Shown here piece by piece: positions 1-7,430 of a DNA stretch of 64,000 nt. Below the pieces are notes generated by a model that did no database searches, was not told where the DNA came from, and saw only the letters and a program-made list of their open reading frames with translations. The translations under genes were made by a program, and so were the position numbers. The first letter of the stretch is position 1, and every line of letters begins with the position of its first letter. Where the stretch lies: NCBI RefSeq assembly GCF_003285005.1, contig NZ_QMFA01000026.1, positions 29,646 to 93,645 of the forward strand. Reading direction: 5' to 3'. This stretch comes from Paenibacillus sp. YN15. GTDB taxonomy: Bacteria; Bacillota; Bacilli; Paenibacillales; NBRC-103111.

Positions 1-356
1 AGTTTATGGGCAGCATTCCCAATGAAATCATCGAGTCCGCCAAGGTGGAGGGGGCCAGCCAGTTCATGATTTTCTTCAGGGTGATTGTGCCGCTTTCGAA
101 GACGGTCATGGCGGTGATTGCCATTCTGACCTTTATGGACAGTTGGAATACGTTCTTCTGGCCGCTTCTGGTGACGAAGACCATGGATATGCAAACCATT
201 CAGGTGGGGCTAAAAAATTTCCGCTTCGCCAACACCACCTACTTCTCGCCCATGATGGCGGGGGCGACTATCTCCGCGCTGCCCATGTTCATCCTGTTCT
301 TCAGCCTGCAGCGCTACTTCCTGGAGGGCGTCACCGTCGGCGCGGTGAAGGGATGA
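1..356 (+). CDS. Sugar ABC transporter permease (MalG type), C-terminal part
   Basis: Partial gene, open from the left edge of the window (frame 3) and ending at TGA 354-356; about 117 C-terminal residues are present. It shows the EAA loop of inner-membrane sugar permeases (IPNEIIESAKVEGAS followed by RVIVPLSK), which contacts the transporter ATPase, then hydrophobic membrane segments and a short cytoplasmic tail ending GAVKG. Family knowledge: such proteins work with a second permease, a binding lipoprotein and an MsmK-type ATPase. The anmK start codon overlaps its stop (ATGA), so the transporter is probably translated together with cell-wall-sugar enzymes. That the cargo is a muropeptide-derived sugar is inference from the neighbours. 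Confidence 0.9.
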   Translation, partial: FMGSIPNEIIESAKVEGASQFMIFFRVIVPLSKTVMAVIAILTFMDSWNTFFWPLLVTKTMDMQTIQVGLKNFRFANTTYFSPMMAGATISALPMFILFFSLQRYFLEGVTVGAVKG

Positions 357-1768
357 GGAGGCGCAGGGAACAGGCTGCAGCTGAAAAGTGGAGAAGCAGG
401 CGGGCTGAAGCAGGACAAGGAAACGGGCATACCAGGGAAGGGAACACTGCGGAGCGGGCGGCAGAGAACTGCGGCAGGCGCTACGCCATCGGGCTCATGT
501 CCGGCACCTCCGTGGACGGCATCGATGCCGCGCTGGTGGAGATCGCGGGCCGTCCGGGGGAGGACTGCCACCGGACTGGCGGCAGCGACGGCGGCAATGC
601 TGGCGACAGGGGCAGCGACGATGACAGCTGTATAGGCGATGACACCGACAGAGGCAGAGGCGGCAGCAGGAGTGCAGAGGAAGGCGAGCCTGGGGATGAA
701 GGACTGTCCGTCCGGCTCCTGGCCTTCCTCAACCTGCCCTATCCGGAGGAAACCCGGGAAGCTATCTTCCGCCTCTTCGATCCCCGGCAGGCTACCGTGG
801 ATCGGGTAGGCGAAATGAATGTGGGGCTGGGCAGGCTTTATGCGGAGGCTGCTTTGGCCGTAGCGGCGGAGGCGGGGATTTCCCCGGAAGCGGTCAGCGT
901 CATCGGCTCCCATGGACAGACCATCTGGCACGCGCCGGAGCAGGGATATACCGTCCAGATCGGGGAAGGCTCCGTCATCGCCGAGCTGACCGGCATTCCC
1001 TGCGTCTCCGACTTCCGCCCCGCTGATTTGGCCGCGGGAGGCCAGGGCGCACCCTTGGTGCCGTATACGGAATACCTGCTGTACCGCAATCCGGCAGAAA
1101 CCCTGCTGCTGCAAAATATCGGGGGCATCGGCAACATTACCGTCATTCCCGCGGGAGCGGACAGCAGCCGGGTTTTCGCCTTCGACACCGGTCCCGGCAA
1201 TATGCTCATCGACGGCGTGATGCGCTGTCTCAGAGGCGGACGGATCGGGATGGATGAAGGCGGGCGAATGGCTGCCTCCGGCCGTTGCTGCGCGGAGCTG
1301 CTGAAGCGGCTCCAGGCGGAGGCGTATTACCGCCTGCCGCCGCCCAAATCCACAGGCCGCGAGCTGTTCGGCGACGGCTATGTGGAGCGGCTGATGGGCT
1401 GGCGGGAGGAGCTTGAAGTAAGCGGCGCCGATCTGGCTGCCACGGTGACGCGGCTCACCGCCTGGTCCATCGGCGACGCTTACCGGCGCTTCATCCGGGA
1501 CCGCCATCCGGCAGACCGGATGATCGTGGGCGGCGGAGGCAGCTACAATCCGACGCTGCTCCGGGAGCTGCGGGAGGAGCTGGCTCCTGTGCCGGTGGTT
1601 ACCCAGGAGGAAATCGGCCTGAACAGCGACGCCAAGGAGGCGGTGGCCTTCGCTTTGCTTGCGGACTGCACCCGGGCCGGGCTGCCCGGCAGCCTCCCGG
1701 CAGTGACGGGCGCGCGCCACCCGGCGGTGCTGGGCAAGCTGTCCCTGCCCTATCGGCAGCGGCCGTAG
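353..1768 (+). CDS. anmK: Anhydro-N-acetylmuramic acid kinase
   Basis: Converts 1,6-anhydro-MurNAc and ATP into MurNAc-6-phosphate in cytoplasmic wall recycling. The family signature LMSGTSVDGIDA lies at about residues 48-59, and later ASKHA-type elements are visible (VIGSHGQTIWH, FDTGPGNMLIDG, MIVGGGGSYNP). The only in-frame start after the upstream gene is ATG 353, which overlaps the permease stop as ATGA; no ATG, GTG or TTG occurs between it and the conserved core. This gives 471 aa, about 90 longer than usual AnmK. The extra length is an Arg/Glu-rich leader of about 42 residues and a Gly/Asp-rich low-complexity insert at about residues 66-112, between the first strand and the RLLAFLNLPYPEE segment. 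Both look like repeat expansion. Function is secure; the role of the insert is unknown. Confidence 0.93.
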   Translation: MRRRREQAAAEKWRSRRAEAGQGNGHTREGNTAERAAENCGRRYAIGLMSGTSVDGIDAALVEIAGRPGEDCHRTGGSDGGNAGDRGSDDDSCIGDDTDRGRGGSRSAEEGEPGDEGLSVRLLAFLNLPYPEETREAIFRLFDPRQATVDRVGEMNVGLGRLYAEAALAVAAEAGISPEAVSVIGSHGQTIWHAPEQGYTVQIGEGSVIAELTGIPCVSDFRPADLAAGGQGAPLVPYTEYLLYRNPAETLLLQNIGGIGNITVIPAGADSSRVFAFDTGPGNMLIDGVMRCLRGGRIGMDEGGRMAASGRCCAELLKRLQAEAYYRLPPPKSTGRELFGDGYVERLMGWREELEVSGADLAATVTRLTAWSIGDAYRRFIRDRHPADRMIVGGGGSYNPTLLRELREELAPVPVVTQEEIGLNSDAKEAVAFALLADCTRAGLPGSLPAVTGARHPAVLGKLSLPYRQRP

Positions 1769-1785
1769 GGGCTGAGCCGGCTGAT

Positions 1786-1949
1786 GCGGAACACCCGGCT
1801 GGGCTGCCGCGCTGCCCGATTCCACTGCGGAACTCCCGGCTGAGCTGCCGTGCCGCCCGATTCTCTCTGCGTAACTCCCGGCTGAGCGCCTCGCTGCCCT
1901 ATTCTGCTGCGGAACTCCAGGCTGAGCTGCCGTGCTGCCCTACTCTGCT
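1786..1949. repeat. Four degenerate tandem 41-bp repeats
   Basis: Directly after anmK, units beginning GCGGAACTCCCGGCTGAGCT start at 1786, 1827, 1869 and 1909, with a broken fifth start at 1950. Steps are 41, 42 and 40 bp. The copies differ by point changes, so the array is old or relaxed. No coding frame is conserved across it. It abuts the 177-bp element that follows. Confidence 0.8.
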
Positions 1950-1967
1950 GCTGGACATCCGGTTATC

Positions 1968-2144
1968 CGGACCGGGGAGCCGCTATTTTCCCAAAATAGG
2001 CACTTTTGCCGATTTCGCGGACACACGTTCCGTTATCTCCTCCCCACTCCGCCCAAACCGGCTCTTTACCGGCAAATAACGGCTCCTCTGTCCGCTCAGT
2101 TGAAAAAGCGCCGTTTCGGGGGCCGATAACGGATTCTGTGTCCG
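1968..2144. repeat. 177-bp four-box dyad element, copy A
   Basis: Four 18-bp boxes lie at 1968-1985 and 2018-2035 (rightward, CGGAC-N7-CCGTTA; the first has CCGCTA) and at 2077-2094 and 2127-2144 (leftward, TAACGG-N7-GTCCG). Offsets are 0, 50, 109 and 159. Spacers between same-direction boxes are 32 bp with phased T and A runs; the centre is 41 bp. It sits between anmK and the GNAT gene, inside an otherwise co-directional gene group, so it could affect expression of the downstream genes. Its function is unknown. Confidence 0.9.
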
Positions 2145-2257
2145 TTTAGGCCCGTTCGGACAGCAGGAATTGAAAATGCCAAGCGTACGCATCACATTTT
2201 CGTATAAATCCGCCGCCGCCAAAGCCGTATCTTTTCAAAAAGAAAGGATGCCATCCT

Positions 2258-3394
2258 ATGCTTAAGCTTACACTTAGCAGTTGGCAAGATCATGCCCTGG
2301 AGTCAACAGTGGCCCTATGGAACCGCGCCGCAGTAAAAGACGGCTACAAGGAGATGACCGCCTCCTCCTTCCGCTCGATCATCCTGCAAAACCCTTACTT
2401 TGACCCGGCCTGCACCTTTCTCTTGCTGGAAACCGCGGCGGCTGCAGGGACGGAGGCACAGGAGGAGACAAAAGCGGAAGCGGGAGAGATAACACCCGAT
2501 TGGAGCATAGCGGGGGACAAGACGAGTGAGGGTTTTGCCAGCAACAGCGCCTCCTCCGCCTCCCCCACTGTCCGCGGCTTCGCCTGCGGAGTAACCGGCG
2601 GGGACCTGCCCTTGGGGGCCGATGCCGGGTACCTGACCATTCTGCTGCTGGATGAAGACATTGCTGACGATCACCACTATTCCGTCTTGCTGGACGTTGT
2701 GGAGCAGCGCTTCCGCGACCTGGGCAAGAAGCAGGCGGAGGCGCTGTTTTTCAATCCCATGCGGCTGCCTTGGCTCATTCCCGAAACTCCCGGCCATGAG
2801 CACAACAATGCCCCGGGCATTCCCGTGGACAGCGCGCTGCACCGTTTTCTCCTGAAGCAGGGGTATGCGGAGCGGTCCCGGCAGAACGGCATGTATCTGG
2901 ATTTGGCCGGATTCACCATTCCGACCGACATCCAAGAGAAGGAAAACCAGGCAGCCAGGCTGGGCTACCGTGTAGAATGGTTCGACGGGAAGCGGCACAC
3001 CGGGCTCAAGGAGCTGCTTGCCGCCCTGGGCAACCCCGCCTGGGAAAAAGAAATAAGCCGGTGCGCAGACGAGGGAATCCCCTTCCTGGTGGCGGCCCAT
3101 TTGGACAGGGCGGCAGGTTTTGCCGGACCGGTCATAAGGGAACCAAGCGGGCGGGGGTATTTTGCCGGAATCGGCGTGAATCCGGAAGATGAAGGAAAGG
3201 GCTTGGGCTCCATTCTCTTCTTCCGGCTATGCGAAGCCTTCCGGGGGATCGGAACGGAGTACATGTCCCTGTTTACCGGGGAAACCAACCCTGCCCTGAA
3301 GATTTACCATAAAGCCGGGTTCCGCACGGTCAAGCAGTTTGGCGTGCTGCGGAAGGACTTAGACAAACGAGCAAAGGAGCTGCATCAGTCATGA
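2258..3394 (+). CDS. GNAT-family N-acetyltransferase
   Basis: A 378-aa protein whose C-terminal third is a GNAT acetyl-CoA fold: GIGVNPEDEGKGLGSILF at about residues 301-318 is motif A with its Q/RxxGxG/A-like pyrophosphate loop, followed by NPALKIYHKAGF, the usual motif B segment. The N-terminal half resembles a second, degenerate GNAT lobe. Residues about 60-106 are Ala/Glu/Ser-rich low complexity, probably an expanded linker. Start ATG 2258 follows an AAGAAAGGA site. Its stop overlaps the next start (ATGA), tying it to the PIG-L-like gene. Given the neighbours, an amino-sugar or peptide substrate is possible, but the acceptor cannot be read from sequence. Confidence 0.85.
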   Translation: MLKLTLSSWQDHALESTVALWNRAAVKDGYKEMTASSFRSIILQNPYFDPACTFLLLETAAAAGTEAQEETKAEAGEITPDWSIAGDKTSEGFASNSASSASPTVRGFACGVTGGDLPLGADAGYLTILLLDEDIADDHHYSVLLDVVEQRFRDLGKKQAEALFFNPMRLPWLIPETPGHEHNNAPGIPVDSALHRFLLKQGYAERSRQNGMYLDLAGFTIPTDIQEKENQAARLGYRVEWFDGKRHTGLKELLAALGNPAWEKEISRCADEGIPFLVAAHLDRAAGFAGPVIREPSGRGYFAGIGVNPEDEGKGLGSILFFRLCEAFRGIGTEYMSLFTGETNPALKIYHKAGFRTVKQFGVLRKDLDKRAKELHQS

Positions 3395-4110
3395 CGCAAT
3401 CTCAATCCCAATCACAACCGCAAACCATTCTGGCCATCGGCGGCCACGTGGGAGATATGGAGCTGACCGCCGGAGGGGTGCTGGCCAGCCACGCCCTGAA
3501 GGGCGACCGGATTGTTACGCTGGCGCTGACCGCCGGGGAACGCGGTGTTCCAGCCGGGCAGGAAATGGCGGATTACCGGGCCCAGAAGGTCCGGGAGGCG
3601 GAGGCGTTTGCCGCCAAGCTGAACGGGGAAGCCATTGTTTTGGACTATGCCGACGGGGAACTGCCGGACAACATGGAGGTGCGGCTTCAGGTCTGCGACA
3701 TCATCCGCCGTGTCCGTCCCTCCATTCTCATCACCCATTTCAAAAACAGCATGCACAAGGATCATAGCACCACCCACCGGATTGTGAACGATGCCCGTTT
3801 CTTTGCCGGGCTGGCCTCCTTCCAGCGTGAGTTGCCCGCCGCCTTCGCCGGAAAGCTGTATTATGCGGAAAATTGGGAGGACGCCGTAGGCTACCGGCCT
3901 TATGTATATGTGGATTTTTCCCCGGAGGCTTATGATCTGTGGGTAGAGGCGGTGTCCCTGCATTGGTTCGTGACCGGAAGCAAATCCTTCCCCTATCTGG
4001 AATACTACAAGCATTTGGCCAGAGTCCGGGGCATTGAGGCCCGCAAGCAATATGCGGAAACCTTCATGATCCCGGAGGAAGCCCTTCGGCTGCGGCAAGG
4101 GGAGCTATAG
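3391..4110 (+). CDS. PIG-L/LmbE-like deacetylase family protein
   Basis: A 239-aa member of the PIG-L (LmbE, MshB, BshB) fold, which normally removes the acetyl group from GlcNAc-containing substrates using zinc. The N-terminal motif, usually AHPDDE, reads GGHVGDMEL at about residues 17-25. The first zinc His and second (zinc) Asp are kept, but the Asp that acts as general base in MshB-type enzymes is Gly. The second motif HKDHSTTH (about residues 123-130) supplies the expected His ligands. It overlaps the GNAT gene by 4 nt and ends 1 nt before the NamZ start. The context suggests work on amino-sugar fragments. It may be a divergent subfamily with altered chemistry or a non-catalytic binder. 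Confidence 0.85.
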   Translation: MTQSQSQSQPQTILAIGGHVGDMELTAGGVLASHALKGDRIVTLALTAGERGVPAGQEMADYRAQKVREAEAFAAKLNGEAIVLDYADGELPDNMEVRLQVCDIIRRVRPSILITHFKNSMHKDHSTTHRIVNDARFFAGLASFQRELPAAFAGKLYYAENWEDAVGYRPYVYVDFSPEAYDLWVEAVSLHWFVTGSKSFPYLEYYKHLARVRGIEARKQYAETFMIPEEALRLRQGEL

Positions 4111-4111
4111 C

Positions 4112-5260
4112 ATGGTGCAATGCGGCGTGGAAACTCTGCAGGAGCGGCAGCATCTGCTGAAGGGCAAACGGCTGGGCCTGATCACCTCGCCCACCGGCTT
4201 GACCCGGGACTTCGTTTCGACGGTGGATCTGCTGCATGAGCAGTTCCATCTGGCGGCGCTGTTTTCCCCCGAGCATGGGGTGCGGGGAGACCAGGAGGCG
4301 GGAGGACTGGTGGAAAACTACCGGGATGCGCGGACCGGAGTTCCCGTCTACAGCCTGTACCGACAGGACTCCAAACGGCTGATCCCGGAGATGCTGGAGC
4401 AGGTGGATATGGTGGTCTATGATATTCAAGACGCAGGGGCCCGCTTCTACACCTTCATCTATACCATGCTGTATGCGCTGGAGGACTGCGCCAAGGCCGG
4501 CAAAGCCTTCATGGTGCTGGACCGGCCCAATCCGCTGGGCGGCGCCGTAGTGGAGGGCAACCGCCTCAAGGCCCCTTTCCGCTCCTTCGTGGGCAATTAT
4601 CCCGGCCTCGCCATCCGCTACGGCTTGACCACCGGAGAGCTGGCACTGATGGCCAACGACCAATTAAAGCTCAATGCGGAGCTGCATGTGGTCCAAATGA
4701 AGGGCTGGTCCCGGAGCATGCTGTTTCCCGACACGGAACAGCTGTGGGTGCCGCCGTCCATGGGGCTGCCGCGCTTCGGGACAGCGCTGCTCTATCCGGG
4801 CACCTGTCTCATCGAGGGCACCAATCTGTCCGAGGGCAGAGGCACTCCCCTGCCCTTCGAGCTGATCGGCGCGCCTTACCTGGACGCAGACCGGCTGGCC
4901 TCGGAGATGAACCGGCTCTCGCTGCCGGGAGTCCGGTTCCGGCCCGCACATTTTAAACCAGCTGCCTCCAAGCACCAAGGAGAGCTGTGCCACGGCGTAC
5001 AGCTTCATATTACTGACCTGCGGACCCTGCGGCCTGTGGAAACGGGCATCCGGCTCATCGACACCCTGCGGCGGAATTGGGAGGAGTTTGCCTTCCTGCC
5101 GCCTGTCCGGGAGGGCGGCCGTCCCTTTATGGATCTTCTCTGGGGAGACAGTGTGCTGCGGGAAGGAGCTTTCCGGGTGGAGGAGTTGCTGGACCAGCTT
5201 CGGGAGGAAAGTGCAGCTTTTGCCGGGGAAAAGAGCATTTACCATTTGTATAAAGGGTGA
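4112..5260 (+). CDS. namZ: DUF1343 exo-beta-N-acetylmuramidase (NamZ/YbbC-like)
   Basis: A 382-aa DUF1343 protein. Characteristic segments are GLITSPTGLTRDF, ALFSPEHGVRGDQEAG, VVYDIQDAGARFYTFIYTM, VLDRPNPLGG and EGTNLSEGRGT. Family knowledge: Bacillus subtilis YbbC (NamZ) cleaves terminal MurNAc from the non-reducing end of glycan fragments and is encoded with MurNAc recycling genes. Start ATG 4112 has an AAGGGGAG site. Unlike the secreted B. subtilis enzyme, this product begins MVQCGVETLQER and has no signal peptide, so it is predicted to be cytoplasmic and to act on imported fragments. The next gene begins 4 nt after its stop. The family call is strong; activity and location are inference. 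Confidence 0.9.
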   Translation: MVQCGVETLQERQHLLKGKRLGLITSPTGLTRDFVSTVDLLHEQFHLAALFSPEHGVRGDQEAGGLVENYRDARTGVPVYSLYRQDSKRLIPEMLEQVDMVVYDIQDAGARFYTFIYTMLYALEDCAKAGKAFMVLDRPNPLGGAVVEGNRLKAPFRSFVGNYPGLAIRYGLTTGELALMANDQLKLNAELHVVQMKGWSRSMLFPDTEQLWVPPSMGLPRFGTALLYPGTCLIEGTNLSEGRGTPLPFELIGAPYLDADRLASEMNRLSLPGVRFRPAHFKPAASKHQGELCHGVQLHITDLRTLRPVETGIRLIDTLRRNWEEFAFLPPVREGGRPFMDLLWGDSVLREGAFRVEELLDQLREESAAFAGEKSIYHLYKG

Positions 5261-5264
5261 GGGC

Positions 5265-6239
5265 ATGAGGACCAACCAGGAAAACAGCCGCTTGGGGAAA
5301 AATCTACTACCGGGCTTTGTGGCAGGCATGGATGGAGGAGGCACCAAAACCACCGTAACGGTTATGGATGCGCAGGGGAATACAGTCCATGAGTTTACCG
5401 CCGGCGGCATCAACTACAATGGGCGGAAAGAAACCGAGGTGGAGCAGGCGCTCCATGGCATCTGCGCGGAGTTGGCCGCCAACTGCGGGAGCCTGGGGCA
5501 AATCCGGCACATGGTGATCGGTGCGGCAGGCGTCAGCAACCCGGCTATACCGGGAAGGCTCACCGCCGCTGTCCGCAGCAATGGCTACGAAGGACCCTTG
5601 CGCATTATCGGCGACCACGAAGCCGCCCTCCACGGCGCCTTCGGCGGCGGTCCGGGGCTGCTCCTCATCGCCGGAACCGGCTCTGTCTCTTTCGGCCGCA
5701 ACGCTGCCGGAGAAACAGGCCGGGCCGGAGGCTTCGGCCACCTCATCGATGATGGAGGCAGCGCCTACAGCATCGGCCGCGGCCTGCTTGCCGCAGCGGT
5801 CCGGGCCTGGGACGGCCGGGAGCCGCCCACGGTCATCAGCCGCCTGCTCCGGGAGCGGCAGCAGCTCTCCGGGCCGGGAGAAATTGTCGGCTTCGCCTAT
5901 GACCCGGCTACAGGCAAAAAAGACATTGCCGCCCTGGCCCCCCTTCTGGAGGAGGCCTGCATGTTAGGCGACCAAGCCGCTCTCCGGCTTGCTTCGGAGA
6001 GCGCCGCCGCGCTGGTGGAGCTGGTTGCGGCCCTGGCGGCCCGCCTGGCGATGCGGTCGGGGCCGCTGGCCCTGTCGGGCAGCGTGCTGCTGCGCAACCC
6101 GTATGTGCGCGCAGCCTTCGACCGGCAGCTGGCGGAAGCACTGCCGCAGATGCACATTGTGCCGCCCCGCCTCCATGCCGCGGCGGGCGCTGCCGCCTTG
6201 GCCCTGGAGCTGGCGGCGGGAGCGGCGCGGCAGGGCTGA
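5265..6239 (+). CDS. BadF/BadG-type sugar kinase (GlcNAc/MurNAc kinase-like)
   Basis: A 324-aa ASKHA kinase of the BadF/BadG/BcrA/BcrD ATPase family. AGMDGGGTKTTVTV at about residues 20-33 is phosphate-1, GAAGVSNP and LIAGTGSVSFG are the connecting and phosphate-2 loops, and GGFGHLIDDGGSAYSIGRG is typical of N-acetylglucosamine kinases of this family. Start ATG 5265 is 4 nt after the NamZ stop and follows AAAGGGTGAGGG; a longer frame upstream lies entirely inside NamZ and is unlikely. Known relatives include MurK of Clostridium, which phosphorylates GlcNAc and MurNAc. As last gene of the cluster it would phosphorylate the MurNAc or GlcNAc released by NamZ. The exact substrate is inference. 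Confidence 0.87.
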   Translation: MRTNQENSRLGKNLLPGFVAGMDGGGTKTTVTVMDAQGNTVHEFTAGGINYNGRKETEVEQALHGICAELAANCGSLGQIRHMVIGAAGVSNPAIPGRLTAAVRSNGYEGPLRIIGDHEAALHGAFGGGPGLLLIAGTGSVSFGRNAAGETGRAGGFGHLIDDGGSAYSIGRGLLAAAVRAWDGREPPTVISRLLRERQQLSGPGEIVGFAYDPATGKKDIAALAPLLEEACMLGDQAALRLASESAAALVELVAALAARLAMRSGPLALSGSVLLRNPYVRAAFDRQLAEALPQMHIVPPRLHAAAGAAALALELAAGAARQG

Positions 6240-6279
6240 TGCCCGGCCCCCGCTCTGGCCTGGTGCGAGTCTTGATCTG

Positions 6280-6295
6280 CCGCCTGGCCAGGCGG
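6280..6295. other. Perfect 16-bp palindrome in a convergent intergenic gap
   Basis: CCGCCTGG-CCAGGCGG is a perfect palindrome in the 171-bp gap between the convergent sugar kinase and SEC-C genes. There is no adjacent T run, so it is a weak intrinsic terminator at best. Nothing else is recognisable in the gap. Confidence 0.45.
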
Positions 6296-6410
6296 GCCTT
6301 CCCGGCCTTCCTGCCGCTGCCCACTCGGCCTCTCTGTCTGAGGATAGGCTGTCTCCCTTTTCCAGCCGTTTAGCCGCTTATGCCCCCAGCCGGCCGATAT
6401 CCGCAGCTGG

Positions 6411-7295
6411 CTATTTGCCGCAGCATTTTTTATGTTTTTTCCCGCTGCCGCAGGGGCAAGGATCGTTGCGGCCTATTTTCGGCGGGCTTACCACAGGGAC
6501 CGGTTTCATACGGCTAGTGCCAAACAAATCCGAAAAGGGTTGATCGGAGGAGATTTCTTGAAAGCAAGCCCAATGCTCTAGCTCTTCAATAGTGTCCAGA
6601 ATAAGCCGGTAGTTGATATCCTGCCTGCTTTCCTCCAGCACCTCGTCCATAGAACGGCTTAATTCGGCCTCCACGTTCTTAAGACCAATCAAAAATTGAT
6701 CTACGGCATCCTTCTCAAAGGCAGCCCGGATGACAGCGGCATTTTCTGCCGGATGCAAATCCCTGCAGCAGCGCACCACAAACGCATTGAAGGTATAATC
6801 CTCCGCGTTCAGCTTGTCCCCGGTTAACAAACTGCCCAAATATTCAACCGTCCCGCCCCGTTCAAGCTCTCCGCACAGCACCAGAGACACCAAGGCCACC
6901 AGACCTTGCTCCCGGGCGTATACATCCGCGCCGGTATTCTCGGCCAGTTGATGCAGGCCTTGCACATCTCCATTGAAAACGGAGGCCAGCATCCTCCCCG
7001 CGCCTTCCGTTACCGTATCTCCCAGCGCAAAGTCAAGGGTTTCCGACGGCAGCTGCAGGATCTGAAGCAGATCGGGAAAAAGCGCCTTTTCCCGGAATTG
7101 TGCCAGCAGGTACAACGCGTACAGCAAATCGATGCGGCTCTCCTCCGCATTATACGCCTCCGGTTCACGGAGGAACTCCTTCACAATCTCCAATAAATGC
7201 GGAACGGCCTCTTCCCTTCGCTCGATAATTTGCAGAAGCTGATCCTTGGGAAAGCGGCGGTTATTATATTTTACGGATTCCAAAAGCTGTTTCAT
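6411..7295 (-). CDS. DUF1186-like protein with C-terminal SEC-C metal-binding motif
   Basis: A 294-aa soluble protein. Most of its length is alpha-helical, HEAT-like sequence resembling DUF1186 proteins ([35 protein letters not shown]). The last 20 residues contain [20 protein letters not shown], the CxCxnCC/H zinc motif found at the end of SecA. Family knowledge: SEC-C tails bind zinc and often contact ribosomes or other proteins. The gene is convergent with the wall-recycling operon and about 135 nt downstream of fabH. No enzymatic residues are recognisable; a chaperone or adaptor role is possible but unproven. Confidence 0.8.
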   Translation of the reverse strand: MKQLLESVKYNNRRFPKDQLLQIIERREEAVPHLLEIVKEFLREPEAYNAEESRIDLLYALYLLAQFREKALFPDLLQILQLPSETLDFALGDTVTEGAGRMLASVFNGDVQGLHQLAENTGADVYAREQGLVALVSLVLCGELERGGTVEYLGSLLTGDKLNAEDYTFNAFVVRCCRDLHPAENAAVIRAAFEKDAVDQFLIGLKNVEAELSRSMDEVLEESRQDINYRLILDTIEELEHWACFQEISSDQPFSDLFGTSRMKPVPVVSPPKIGRNDPCPCGSGKKHKKCCGK

Positions 7296-7430
7296 GGCTC
7301 ATTCTCCTCCAGACTAGCAGTCCATTTTGCTCAAAGACCGGTTAATTCTGTTTATACCTTGGCATTGCCAGAATAGTCAAGCCCCTCCGAAACACTCGGA
7401 TCAGCCGTCTTGGATCAGGCCCTATTGCTT

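Noticed and set aside
314..1825. Long minus-strand open frame opposite anmK (503 codons)
   Set aside because: It is antisense to a clearly conserved anmK. Its peptide is Pro/Ala/Arg-rich with no domain, as expected from the GC-rich reverse strand; no ribosome binding site fits.
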